Notes: generated from the letters alone by a model not told the origin. A stretch of DNA of 64,000 nt from Hypericum androsaemum (GCA_963995505.1 OZ023188.1:558001-622000); one strand, 5' to 3'. Positions 11,401 to 22,658 are shown, numbered from the stretch's first letter. Made by a program: numbers and translations.

Positions 11401-12496
11401 GTGTAGAAGTAAGGTACGTCCTCCACGTAGGCTCAATCTGCATGTGCCCATGCCCTTGACTTCTACTCGTGCATTATTGCCTACATAGATAGATTTTGCT
11501 CCAGCAGGTAGACGTCAAAATTCGACGAAGGTATCACGATCCTTCGTCACATGGTCTGTCGCTCCTGAATCAATCACCCACAAAGGTTGACTTTCAGTTA
11601 GAAGGATAGTACTAGATACATACAATTCACTCGCACATGAGTTAAAGGGATGTACCTTCTTTTCTTCTTTGCAATCTTTTGCAAAGTGACCCTTCTTCTG
11701 ACAGTTAAAACATTTCACCTTAGAAATGTTAACCATTCTCTTCTTCTTACCCTCAGAAGTCTTCTTCCCGGGTGAAGAATTTTCAGTTTTGCTCTTTTTG
11801 TTTCCCCAGCTTTTATTGCCTTTTCTTTTCAGGACCGTCTTCCTTTTCCCACCTTTTGAGTTTGAAGCAGCCATATGCGCCTCAGGATGGACTTTGATCA
11901 CAAGTAGACGATCCTCTTCCAGTTCAAGGTGGCGGGCCACGTCATCAAATATCTTGACATTATCAGCGTGGGTAAGGGTCATCTTCATGTGTTCCCAATT
12001 TGCAGGCAGGGAACGAATGACAGCTTGGATCTTCTGCTCGTCACTAAGCACATGGCCAGCTTCTACTAGCTCGCTGATCGGGAAGATGTTTCTTCATTGT
12101 ATGATCAGGACGCTTCTTGTAAGTGTCAAACCTTATGGTCAAAGCTCGCAGTTTTGAGGTGGAGATCTTCCCAAATTTCTCCTTAAGCGCATCCCATAGG
12201 TCCTTTACATTTTCGAAAGCTCGAAATTGTCTAGTGATATCATCCATCATAGCGCTCAATAAGATGAGACGAGCAGTAGAGTTCTTCTTCTTCCAAGCCA
12301 AGTAGGCGTCCTTGTCACGCCTATGCTGAGCAGTTGGACCATCTTCAGGCTGGACCATAATAACATTAATGGTCTCAAGAACTTCCTGTTCTTCCAGGAC
12401 ATACTGGATTTTCATGCTCCAGTTGTCATAATTATCGCCATTGAGCTTCAAGTCCTTGTTGAGCTCGGCGATGATGGATTTGGAAGCAATCGACAT
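8410..12496 (-). pseudogene. Copia 1 gag-pol polyprotein, broken
   Basis: Reading leftwards: gag from 12496 (MSIASKSIIAELNKDL...), a CCHC knuckle CFNCQKKGHFAKDC, a protease with VIDSGATDH, the integrase zinc region (HSRLGHIGQDRLNHLAKAG) and core (GPMNVRARHGAYYFITFIDD), RT with YVDDILLAGND, and RNase H with GYTDADWAGD and CDNQTAIAYAKN. Breaks: a deletion of about 14 bases near 12075-12090 shifts the gag frame; TGA at 11515-11517 lies between protease and integrase; TAG at 9823-9825 replaces the Trp of the ...NKWILKIK block; TAG at 8767-8769 separates RT from RNase H. The rest is intact and close to Copia 2. Confidence 0.93.
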
Positions 12497-12498
12497 AT

Positions 12499-12641
12499 CT
12501 ATAGAAAATTATAAAGAAATATTGTGTGTTAGGAATTTGTTTAGCAATTTATTAAATTTACTACGTGGTTATAACTTTAAGCAATATAAAGTTTTTAATT
12601 ACTCTCGAATGGAAGTAGGTCACGGGCATGTTTCCCCTCAC
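12499..12641 (-). other. candidate leader intron of Copia 1
   Basis: On the minus strand a donor AAG|GTGAGG at 12642/12641 and an acceptor TTTTCTATAG at 12499, three bases before the gag ATG, bound 143 AT-rich nucleotides. A TTCCTAAC branch-like site lies a short way before the acceptor. Copia 2 has the same arrangement at the same place with 144 nucleotides. Splicing is inferred, not shown. Confidence 0.4.
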
Positions 12642-12805
12642 CTTTCGAGAATTAATTTCAAACTTTAAATGTTAAAGTTCTTTGCATAGTAAAATAAGTG
12701 GATATTTCACGTGGTAACAATAACAATTAAACAAACGAATTTTATTCAATTGTAAACATGAATTGTCTTAACAAAAATAAATAACCACAGAAATACTTGA
12801 AGTTC

Positions 12806-13027
12806 TTAAACACATAGTTCAAAAAGCTTCCAACAAGACTGAAAACAAATAAAATCAACGCATTCTTGCATCTCCTTATGAACTGCAATAATGTGCTCCA
12901 GAAGCACTCTCACATTATCTTTATGTTTCCACCGGCTGATACGACGCTTCAGTATCTTGCTTCGCATTTGGTGCACTGCCACAAAACGCTCAACCCAATT
13001 TAACACCAGTGGAGTTCGATATGCCAT
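12806..13027 (-). CDS. small ORF upstream of gag in Copia 1, unknown function
   Basis: A 73-residue frame begins MAYRTPLVLNWVERF. Its centre has SKILKRR and its end has EHIIAVHKEMQEC. A counterpart in the Copia 2 leader (49853-50056) keeps KILKRR and EHI.AVH.EMQEC with the same spacing, while flanking leader DNA is more diverged. I know no domain for it. The basic ILKRR stretch and helical character could suit nucleic-acid or protein contacts, but no function can be given. Confidence 0.45.
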   Translation of the reverse strand: MAYRTPLVLNWVERFVAVHQMRSKILKRRISRWKHKDNVRVLLEHIIAVHKEMQECVDFICFQSCWKLFELCV

Positions 13028-14669
13028 CTTGAACTTGCATCATAATGCAAGTGAATCGGGTTAACTCTTAACTAGTCCCAATAAGATTTAAAAAACATAA
13101 TTTTTCAATCATAATGATGACAATATTGCATAAAGAATATTCACATTAGCTTTATTGCGTGATTTATAAGTCTTGTTATTTTCCATAATTTTTAGTGTCC
13201 AGACTTCAAAATTACGGAAAAATATTTTATGAACATATTCAAAAAATATTATGGCTTTAAAAAATTACCACATTAATTTTATTAAAACTACTTTATTAAA
13301 AGATTTATTTAAAACCTTTTAAAATAATTATTATTTTGAATAAACCAATAGTCTATTCAATCAGGCTCAAAGAATTTTAAAAATTAAGGGCCCATCAGAC
13401 ATAGTCAACATGGGCCGCGTTGACTTTTTTTGGTCTGACTTGGAGTGGGCTAAATTGGGTCCGGGACTTAGACAGTAGGCTCAAGGCCCGCGTCTGATTT
13501 GGGAGGTCCGCGTTGACCCGATCAACGAGGTCAGCAGGCCGGGTCGAAATCAGGCCCGTAAGGCCCAAAGTTTTTTTAAAAAAAAATCAGATTTACTCTA
13601 TTAAAATCTGATCCAAAAAAAAATCAGCCCACCGGAATTCTCGGCCCACCAATAAAAACGACTTCGATCCAAATTGAAAAATATATGGCACACCCGTTTT
13701 TACACAAAAATTGGCCCAATTAGAATCTACCCAAAAATCGTAATCAGCATATTTGGCAGAGAGCTTTTATCGCCAATCTCTGTCCTTGGTGCCGTCGGCG
13801 AGGATTTTGGCAAGTTCGTCGTTGACGCCGATTGCTACATCGCTCATCGAAGAACAGCCGACCCGAACTTCTACTCGGGATCCAGATCGATCCATCTTCT
13901 TCACTTGTCGACGGTATTGCATCTCCTGGAAATCAATTTCTTTCCCTCTCCGGTTGCATCGAATGATTGAAGAAGAAACGTTGCTTTCGACATGGCGAAT
14001 TGACAGAAATCAGACCGAGTCGAGTAGACTCCTCTGTCCGTCACAGTCGCGGCGATTCCTTTTGTCTCGGTCTAGCCCCTTGTTCGTCGAGAACGTCTTC
14101 CTCGGCTGTGAACCGCATCGATGCTCCAGGGAGTGTCCAAGTTCCAGCCAAATCCCGCTCGTCTTCGATCTGGGTTTTTCGTCCGACGGGTTTGGACGAC
14201 CATATGAGGTCGTCGGAGGTCGTGGAATCGGAGGGTCATCGCCGGTCGGGGTCGGGAGTCGATTGTCATCGACTGATGCTAGCTATCGAGGATAGCAGAG
14301 TCGAATTTGGGGACGAGAACTCCCAATTGAAAAATTAGGGTTCATCCCCGATTTGGGGATTTTTGGGGAAAACTTCAGTTTAATCCCTCAGGTTTACACG
14401 CGTTTCACATAAGGACGTTGCCCTTTGTTCGCGCAGTGTATAACAATTTCAAAACAATACGACAAGTCCAACGCGTGTGCATATAGGTACAGAAACGTGT
14501 TATCATGCATAGATTCAGCAAGTACAGTTCAGTCCCTAGACTATTACCTTTTATTCACGTAAGAACAACAGTAGGGTTTCAAGAACGATAATTCCGATTT
14601 TTGACAGAAAATTAACTCAATCGATTTTCATTAACAAAAAACAAATTTAACCAGAAAAAACCTACTCAT
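13028..14669 (-). other. Copia 1 5' leader
   Basis: This long non-coding leader has an AT-rich part (13080-13380) and a GC-rich, CpG-containing part (13390-14340). The latter is open in several frames but keeps no protein between Copia 1 and Copia 2. A block reading TTTGGGGATTTTTGGG on the plus strand near 14355 is shared with Copia 2 near 50870. Confidence 0.6.
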
Positions 14670-14682
14670 GGCTCCGATACCA
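14670..14682 (-). other. Copia 1 primer binding site (initiator tRNA-Met type)
   Basis: The minus strand reads TGGTATCGGAGCC one base inside the 5' LTR. It matches the usual copia site TGGTATCAGAGC with one change. Confidence 0.88.
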
Positions 14683-14683
14683 A

Positions 14684-15136
14684 TGAAGGGTTTCATGCAT
14701 ATACATAATTAATGCGAAACCATAATATTTAACGAACGAATCATTAAATCGAAATAGCCATATTAAAGTATTTACCTCTTGTAGCGCAGTCCGATCTTCG
14801 AGAGGTATGTCACAGGATCGAGGGAGGCTTGTCACTGGTCGTCCTCACTCACGTACACGAAGCGGGGATCGGGTTTCACCGCCTAAAAGCCTTGAGAGTC
14901 TCCTAGAGAAAAAGCTACGTCTCTTTTTCTCTGGTGTGTGTTTTCTATGTCTCTCCCCAGAAAAAACCCCTATTCCGTATTAATAGAGAATTCTGGGAGG
15001 AGAAAGGGGGTGGGAGAGTTATTACGTATAACAAACTCTCCTCATCCAAATCCCTTTCTAATTTAAATTAAAACTAAAAGATATCCAATATCTTTTATTT
15101 AATTTAATAGGATAATCATGGGTGGATAATCCTTCA
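14684..15136 (-). repeat. Copia 1 5' LTR
   Basis: It has the same termini and the same 453-bp length as the left LTR. It is adjacent to the primer binding site, so it is the 5' LTR of a minus-strand element. AAAAC follows at 15137-15141 as target duplication. Confidence 0.93.
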
Positions 15137-15922
15137 AAAACCCTAATCCCTCACATCCCAAAAATTAAAGCTCAACGAGGTGGTGGAAGGGGGTGGTCAC
15201 CGAGGTGGTTGACCTCCCAAGGGGGTGGTCATCGAGTCCGCAGTGGTACTTTCTTGCTCGGCCATAGCGCTCTTCTTCGTCGTCGTTCTTCTTCGGAGAG
15301 GCCACCAGCTCTTCGCCGGCGTCTGTCTTCTCAGAATTGTCTTGTTTCCCAGAGAGAGAACCCAGAAGAAGATAACGGCGAGGAATACCTAAGAAGAAGA
15401 TGAACCCAGAATTGTCCATGGGTTCTGCCGCTGCCGATCGGTTCATCCTTCATGGGGTTCTTCTCAGAATCCTCCATTGATTTATGCCTTAGGTCTCCAT
15501 GGTGTTTTCAAAATGTTTATTGTTTAAGGGAGATTGATCTGTGCCTTATTTTTCTGGGTTTGTATTCTTAGTGATGTTCTTAATTTTGGTTAGTTTGATC
15601 TTATTTTTGAGTTGATTTTTTATTTTTGGTGTTCTTGGACAAAGGTTGAAGGAGATGAATTTTTTATGTTTAAGGGTATTTTGGTCATTTTCATGACCAA
15701 AAATGAAAAAAAGCCGATGACGTTATCCAGTAACCCGAGAGTTGATAAAATCAAACACGGGGGACGGTAAAATCCTTTTTAAAATGCAGGGAGGAGGATG
15801 ACCAAACACCGAGGACTATTTGCCCTAAAAAAATCTTGCGATTGGTTACAATTCGCCGGGAAATATCCAACTAAGCCTCATCCCCGTCTCCGATCCACAG
15901 TTAACGGAACGGCCACCTGACA

Positions 15923-17587
15923 ATGGAGGAGGAGCAGGTATCCAAGGCCGTAGAATCTACTCTTGTACAAATTAAGTGGCGCCTCAAGTACCGTTCCAAG
16001 CGCCGTCTCCTAACAGGTTTCCCTCTTCCCCTAGTTCTTCCCTAATTATCTCATCAATCCAGATTTATATAGTAATTAGGGTTTGTTTTGTTGCTTCCCG
16101 AGGAAGCAGATGTACTAGGTCTATGTACGGGGATGAGGCCGGTGGTGATGGTTGACTACGGTGGGATGATGCCCCAACTCCAGCACCACTTGTGCTCTCT
16201 TCTTCAGCTCTGTCAAAAGGTTTGCAATGTCCATTTTTCTCGGATTCGATTGCGGTTTTTCAGGGTGAAATACTTTTATCAATCAGGAAAGTATCTGTTT
16301 TTCGGGGACTCTTGTTTGTTCTGTCATCCTGACCGAGATTTCTGGGGTTTTCGGGTGACAGGAATCGAGGTTGTTCGAGTGCCTGAGAGTGATGGTTATA
16401 GGGGAGATGATATATTTGGTTCACGCAGTCGAACTCGCAAAGTATGTCCAATCGAGCTTCAACTCGGAGGAGACTGAATTGTACTTTGTCAACTTGGAAC
16501 AGGATCCTCCGCAGGTTGCCCTTTAATCTCTATGTGATTTGCTGTGTTCTGGTGTGGTCTTATATTCATCACGATCCGGAGTTTTATTTGTGAATCTAGA
16601 TGGTGGCTCATTCTGAAGAATTTTCGTTGAAGTCAGAGCTCGTCAAGGTTCAGAAGCTCTTCTCACTGGCTTTTCCTCTTGAAGGAACAGATTGTGAGAC
16701 GGCAACTGGTGCGGCTAATGGCGAAGAATCCTCTGCTGCTAATCAGCTATCTGCTGGGTCATCTGAATTTGTTGACCTAAGTAGCTGCATGCAAGAAACT
16801 GAGGTCACCATCCCTACTTTAAATGGGTAATTTGTTAATTTTTTTTTGGAATGGATTAATTTGTTATTAGTTGAGATATCAAAGAAATTGCGCATCCTAA
16901 GTCTTCTTTAACTTGCATCAGATGGCTGCTTGCATATCCGGTTGTGTACTTGTTCAGCAAGAAGCAGATTGAGTATGCCATATACAATTTATCTGCCAAG
17001 CATCTCCGCATCTTCCAAATTCTTGTCTGCAGGTTAGCTTTCTCTTTTGTATGTGTTTGGTTGAGAGTAGACCCTGCATGAATGACCTAATATAACGAAG
17101 TTGTCGAGCCTTTTAAAGAAGATAATGCCCGATGGCAAGTTTGGCTAATGTATACCAACATAGAACAAAATCACAAAAAAGTTCCATCTAAGCTGCTGCC
17201 AAAAGGTTGCATTGCTTATCATTATTAAGGTAATCCCTCTAGTTTTCTTTCTTGGGTTTACAAGGAGCGCGAATACTGATCGAGGTTCAAAGCCAGAAGA
17301 ATTGATGAGGTAATTCTTTAATGTTCTCGTCTCTGTATGTACAAAATAGCTAATTATTCAGCATTTCTTTTATAACTTATACGCCGGAAGCTGTAACTTG
17401 CATGATTGTATCTTTGCAATGACACAGTTTCTCTGTTCCCTATGAATTGAGCATGCGAGGGAGCAATGAACCATGGGCCGAGGCATTTCTAGCGCAAATG
17501 CAAGCCAAGTGGGACAAGAGCAAGCAAGTTTGGAGCTCCTTAAAGATGGAAGTTTCTGAATGCTACCCACAGGCAATTGCATTATAG
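15923..17587 (+). CDS. DUF4504 / C1orf74-like conserved protein
   Basis: Seven exons are read: 15923-16016, 16107-16219, 16362-16514, 16600-16826, 16922-17032, 17265-17309 and 17428-17587. All junctions keep phase and give about 300 residues. The start MEEEQVSKAVESTLVQIKWR is the first ATG after a short leader. Recognisable blocks are MRPVVMVDYGGMMP, VPTLNG-type (IPTLNGWLLAYPVVYLF), ELMSFSVPYELSMRGSNEPW and the C-terminus KMEVSECYPQAIAL. I recall these from a single-copy eukaryotic family (DUF4504, human C1orf74) of unknown function. No transit peptide or membrane segment is evident. The exon 2 acceptor is AAGCAG, so the protein could have one Ala more or less. The gene is convergent with the fructokinase gene, with about 500 bp between stops. 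Confidence 0.72.
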
Positions 17588-18091
17588 CTGGTGCCCAACT
17601 CCATTTAAGAGGTCCCTCCCGACTCTATATCTGGTCTAGAAATCGGGTCTAGTTGCTTCGGGATGATAAACGACCATCATTTTAGCAAGCAACTGTCGAT
17701 GTGTGTCCTTTTGAAAGGTGTACGAGTGTGTGTTGTACGAATGTGGATGAGCTGATTGAAAGGTTTCTTTTCTGAATTTATGCCTTTCTGGTTTGCATTG
17801 CTTCGACGAAGTTGGAAAATTGTGTCGCGGGGACACTTAATTCTTATTCATGCAAGTGATGCTGCTTATAAAGAGCCAGATGAAAACTTATTTGTTGAGA
17901 TAGATCAGAGAACATGTTCAAACATTACAATTGTATCCCAAAAGAAAAGAAAACGACGAGATATTGAAGTGCTTCTTCGACTGAAACGCAAGCATCATGT
18001 TCTTGAGTGAGGAGGAGAGGAGACTAAAGTTCCAAAGATGGAATCTATGAAAAAGAAACAGAGAAAAAAAAAGGAGAAGAAATCCTGAAGT
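17588..18091. other. 3' intergenic region between convergent genes
   Basis: It must hold the 3' UTR and poly(A) signals of the DUF4504-like gene and of the fructokinase gene. No other gene is recognised; short open frames here show no family resemblance. Confidence 0.55.
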
Positions 18092-21000
18092 CTAGTTAGC
18101 TTCATTGATCAGGGCGAGGACAGTGGACACGGTGGGGAGGGAAGGGATTGCTCCCTTCTGTGTTGTGGTAATGGCACCGCACGCATTTGCAAACTTGAGA
18201 ATTTCTCTCAACTTCGATTCGTCCTGCAATTTTCAAATCGCAAACCAACTTCGTTAACAAACAACAACAAAAACACCGATAATTTTGACTTTACGCTTCA
18301 TGGATGTAAAAAACAAAGCAATTGGCAGTTGCTTAAGTCATGTTTATAGGCTAAGATTGGGAGATTAAATCTTGCCTCGAGGATAGAATGGTCGTCAACG
18401 AGCTTGCAGAGCAAGGCCCCAACAAAAGAATCACCAGCACCTGTTGTGTCTACTGTCTTTACATGGAAACCCTCTACGGATCCACGGAAATGCTGCATTT
18501 AGACAAAACCAACCAAACTTGTAGCCTTTAGTACCAACAAGCAAAATAAACAAGGACGAAAAAGTAATTTGGCTAGAGCTGTCGGTGGAGTAAACAAAAT
18601 AACCAATGAATCAGGTTGATGATTTGAAATTACTACATGTTGGGGTACTTTCTTTATATATAATAATAATAAAGATGGACCATTTCAAAGTAAAGCTAAC
18701 AAGCACTAGGGCCAACGCCCAGCCGAACATAGTAATAACTTAACCCTACCTAACCCGTTACAATTTACAGCCAAAAGTCTAGTTGGTTCTACCCAGAATC
18801 ATACCTAACAGGACAAGAACAATAGAGCAAGAGGATAAAGTTTATAAAGTTCGAGATTGGTTTTACTAGGCTGACTAATTGATGTCCGACCCAGGTACGA
18901 CTCGAGACCTGGTAAAATCATGTTTATCTAAATACTTATTTATTTAAAATCATGTTTATGTAATAATATGAGATTCGTTTTGGGAAGATTGGGTAAAAAA
19001 TAGAAGTAGAAGCAATATGTATGTGATCACCTTGGCGTAGTATTTGCAGCCCTTCTCGCCGAGGGTGACGAGGAGCAGCTTCAAGTTGGGGTGCCACAGA
19101 GACATGGCGTCCTCGTCGCTGATCTTGTCGCTGCCGGTGAGGAACTCGAGCTCGTTGTCGCTGACCTTGATGACGTCAGCCTTGTCCCAGATGCTCAGAA
19201 TCTGCTCGCGGGCCTCCTCGGGGGACGGCCACAAGGGCAGCCTGAGGTTGGGGTCGTAGGAGAGGAGGGCCCCGGAGTCCCTCGCCACCTCCATCGCCTT
19301 CAAGTGCGCCGATCTGCATGGCTCCACTATCAAGCTGATCGACCCGTAATGGAATACCTTGGCCTGTAATTTGCCACCGGATCAAGTATAAAGAATTAAC
19401 ACTGTAAGTAGTTGCAAATAAAATTCAATTGCAAACAAGAAATTTATACAGAGTTTGCTTCAAATGAATTCCTAATTTGTTTCTGAAAAACGTAATTTTG
19501 TTCATGAAAATTTATACGAATATTAGAACTAGAATATGCTCTAATCTTTTTGAAAGGTAAAATAAACTTTTAAGTTGATTATGTAAAATTAAATCCTGAT
19601 TTTTTCTAAACAACAATTTAAATACGTTTCGAAGAAGAATTTACAAATAATTGAATTCTTCTGAATACCACAACATAGCCAAAATGCAATTCTCCGGCAG
19701 CCCGCCAAACGTTGGAAGAGCAAGTAGCATTTGTAGAGTTAGAGCCAACAACCAAACCACACACAAGAACAAGATGGGTCCAAAACCAAAACATAAATAA
19801 TCACCCACTATCTTAAATAATCACCCACTATCTAGACAAACGGGACCATCACTATAACTCATAATCAGCGCCTGGGCCCCCCACCCAGGCACCGAAAAAT
19901 CTTTCCAATCTAATCTACTCCTGCGCGTGCACTCACGTGACATCACCAACCCCTCCACTGCCTCTCCAGATCCCCTTCCGTCACCGGACGCACCAGGGGT
20001 TCCACTTTCTCGGTACAAGAACGAAACCCGGGATGGGTTTGGTCCAAGCCATGGACCTAAACATCTGCATTCGGTAAATTTATCGAAATTTTCACCAAAT
20101 ACCCAAGTTTTTTAAAAACTGTCTACTACTAAATTCAATATAGCTTTGGTCAAAGCCACGGATCAAACGTCAGATTAGGAAAGTGACAAAATTTTATCCT
20201 TATTTGAAATTATTATTTATTGGACCTATATAAATTCATTAATTATCCAACCACAGTATGTAAAAATTTATAGAAACTTCTTTTTAATTCAAAATTAAAT
20301 TTCTGACTGCAACCAAACTTATAATATCAATATGTGAATTATAAAACTGACTCTACAAAAATTAATGAATTTTCAAACTGGCCAAACATATTCTTATACC
20401 CAAAAAGATAACCTATAATTTTCTCAACAAAAAAAAAGAAAGGTGGGACCCGCTGGCACCTTCCTGGTGGCACTACATTTTCCACCAATTGGAAAACTAC
20501 CAAGACCCATGCGGATACCACCGCCCAAGCTTTCAGGAAAACAGGGAAAAAATTAAATAAAAGGATCAACAACGACGACCACATCCGTGTGAGAACGCCG
20601 GTCAAATTCTGGGTCAGTAACGAATTTTAATTTCCCAATTTCATTATACGCTCTCCCTTTCTAAAGGCGGGGATGGATCCAGCGAGATCCAAGCAAGCCC
20701 CCCACCCCAACCCCGAGATGCAAGCGGGCCCCACAAGTATATCAATCCCCCGTAATTACAGCGTGGGTGGGTCAACCCCTAATCCAACAAGACACGCGCC
20801 GCCCTGCGCGTGGCTCCCCAACCACCAACCGGATCGTAACAGAAATCGGTCCACCGATCACCAGGAATAAAAAAAGTATTGACCGGACGGATAAAGATTT
20901 ATTATTTAAAAATTTTCAAGAAAACCGCTGAAAAGAAAGTCAAAGAAAGAGAGAGCTCACAGATCTAATGAGGTCGAGGTTGAGCTCCTCAGGCTGGAGG

Positions 21001-21374
21001 AGCATGTCGGCGCTGGGGTTCCGGTAGAACATGAACTCGCGCTCGCCGTCGGCACGGAGGGTGACAAAGGCCAGGGCGGTGCGTGCGCCCTGGTCGAAGC
21101 ATATCCCCTCGCCGGAGACGCCGTTCTCCTTCAAGATCCCGGCGAGCATGTGGCCGAACTCGTCGTCGCCCAGCTTCCCGACGAAAGCGGCATTCCCGCC
21201 GAGCCTGGACACGGCTATGGCGACGTTGGCGGGGGCGCCGCCGGGGGCCTTGAGGAATCCCGGCGCCTCGGCCAGCGACACCCCGGACGCCGTCGGCACG
21301 AAGTCGATCAGCATCTCCCCGAAGCTGACGATCGCGCTGCCCCTGTTCCCGTTCGCTACCTTCTCCGTTGCCAT
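18092..21374 (-). CDS. fructokinase (pfkB family)
   Basis: Four minus-strand exons, 20961-21374, 19031-19363, 18376-18492 and 18092-18223, all in phase 0, give 331 residues, the usual length of plant cytosolic fructokinases. The pfkB signature near the N-terminus is [19 protein letters not shown] (about residue 43). The second signature, [15 protein letters not shown], lies at residues 263-277 with the catalytic Asp at 270. There is no clear transit peptide, so a cytosolic enzyme that phosphorylates fructose to fructose-6-phosphate is expected. Intron 3 has a GC donor (GAG|GCAAGA at 18375) instead of GT. Intron 1 is large (about 1.6 kb), and exon 1 is GC-rich against AT-rich surroundings. A TATA-like box lies about 110 bp upstream of the ATG. 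Confidence 0.93.
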
Positions 21375-21484
21375 CCCGTAGACTGAAGTGGAGGGAAAAA
21401 GAGAGAGAGAGGAGGGGTAAATTCGTCAGAGAATGTAAATAATAGAAGAGTTTGGAGAGAGGAGAAACGGAGGAGAGGAGGTAA

Positions 21485-21493
21485 TATTTATAG
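21485..21493 (-). promoter_or_regulatory. TATA-like box of the fructokinase gene
   Basis: The minus strand reads CTATAAATA about 110 bases upstream of the start codon, with a purine-rich leader between. Position and sequence fit a core promoter; no start site is proved. Confidence 0.5.
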
Positions 21494-21689
21494 GAGGAGG
21501 GGGGACAAGGGAGGTCCGTCTACGATTAATTCGGGTAAAGAGGAACGGAAATGGAGGGAAAGAGTATTTATTTTGCTAGTCGGGATAAAATTGTAGAGTT
21601 TGGTTTCTTTGCTTACTCGGATATATATATATGGCCCATATTTTTTTTATACCGTATGATATTGAGATGATGAACAGATTAGTTTATAT

Positions 21690-21800
21690 TTGAGTTCGGT
21701 AGGATAATTGAAATGTGATAAATTTTTGTTAACAAATATTTAACACTATTGTGTTTCTACTTACTCCAATTCGAGATCTGGTTAAAGTATAATAACAATG
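21690..21800. repeat. dispersed AT-rich repeat, copy 3
   Basis: It has the TGATAAATTTTTGTTAACAA and ATATTTAACACTATTG blocks, then TCGAGATCTGGTTAAAGTAT and AATAACAATG. It lies upstream of the fructokinase promoter and is more diverged than copies 2 and 4. Confidence 0.35.
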
Positions 21801-22658
21801 ATTGAATTAAGTGCTTTTTTTTAGAACCAAAATTAAGTGCTTGTTGGTCACTAAGATATTATCAAATTAGTTTTAAAAAAATATAGTGTTCATTTTCTCT
21901 AAATTTTATTAGAAACTAATGATTCAAATAGTATGGATTACTATAAAATTAGTCGAGGTAATGTATTATGGATATTAATAAAAAAATATTACTCTTATAG
22001 CTTATTAAAAATTATCAAATGATTTTTAAGTTGTGTATTTTTAATTATTAATTATTTATATCCGTTCTGTAGAGTCCATAATTAGTCGCATTGGGATCGA
22101 AAAGTCAAATACTTTATCCATTTTTAATCCAAAAGTCTATCTTAAAAATTGCTAAGAATTAGGTTAACTCGGAATTTGATGTCGTTTACCCGGAGGAAAG
22201 AGGGGTAGAAGAGGAATTCCAACTGCTCTTAATTTTTTTACCATTTACTTCTTTCTACAGGCTGCCGAGTTTATATGTCAACTCAATTAATGGTGCTAAA
22301 AATACTGATTTGGTTTAAAGATTGACTCTATATTAGGCTACTTCCAAATTTATCTAATATCTATCCTTTAGAAAGTTTTATCTACTATCTAAGAGCCAAC
22401 ATTTCTGTTTTTTAGGTTTGTTACATAATTTTTGAATTTTTTCGATTTAAAAAAAATGTTTTTCGATCGCGTAACAAATACATAATTTTCGGCATGTTGT
22501 ATGAGCAACTAATTGATAAAATTAATTAAATTTAGACAACTTTGTCTCTAAATCACAGAAAGGTCATGATCACATTGCACAAAAATAAATATATAATTCT
22601 CTTCTTTTTTTTTGAAATAGTTTTATTTTGAGATGACTTCATTAAAGTAGCCAATATC

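Larger units (their letters stand above)
6873..15136 (-). mobile_element. Copia 1, full-length Ty1/copia LTR retrotransposon
   Basis: Two 453-bp LTRs (6873-7325 and 14684-15136) begin TGAAGG and end CCTTCA. The 5-bp target duplication AAAAC is at 6868-6872 and 15137-15141. The element reads on the minus strand: 5' LTR at right, primer binding site, leader of about 2.2 kb, gag, protease, integrase, RT, RNase H, about 1.1 kb of 3' non-coding sequence, purine tract and 3' LTR at left. The order integrase before RT is that of copia elements. The reading frame is broken by at least three stops and one frameshift, so it is not autonomous now. The LTRs are nearly identical, which suggests a recent insertion. 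Confidence 0.95.
5530..15830. mobile_element. long-TIR non-autonomous DNA transposon (MULE-like), split by two later insertions
   Basis: The left arm (about 5535-5642 plus 6487-6640) and the right arm (about 15600-15828) are inverted copies of each other. Shared blocks include TGTTTGGTCAT, CTGCATTTTAAAAA, GATTTTACCGTC, CTTTTTTTCATTTTTGGTCA, ACCCTTAAAC and AAGAACACCAAAAATAAAAA. The arms are about 250 bp each. A run like TAAAAAAA flanks both outer ends and may be a target duplication, but it is too simple to prove. No transposase is seen. The element's own interior is 6641-6872 plus 15142-15600, about 1.2 kb in all with the arms. Long TIRs and lack of an ORF suggest a MULE-type passenger; the superfamily is inferred. 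Confidence 0.55.

Noticed and set aside
13753..14295. 180-codon plus-strand open frame in the Copia 1 leader
   Set aside because: The region is GC-rich and open in several frames. The matching part of Copia 2 has no similar protein, and the strand is opposite to the element.
14670..14682. tRNA-Met-like sequence as a tRNA gene
   Set aside because: Only the 13-base 3'-end complement is present, at the place of a retrotransposon primer site.
21031..21386. Long plus-strand frames over fructokinase exon 1
   Set aside because: They come from the high GC content of exon 1; the minus strand carries the pfkB signatures.
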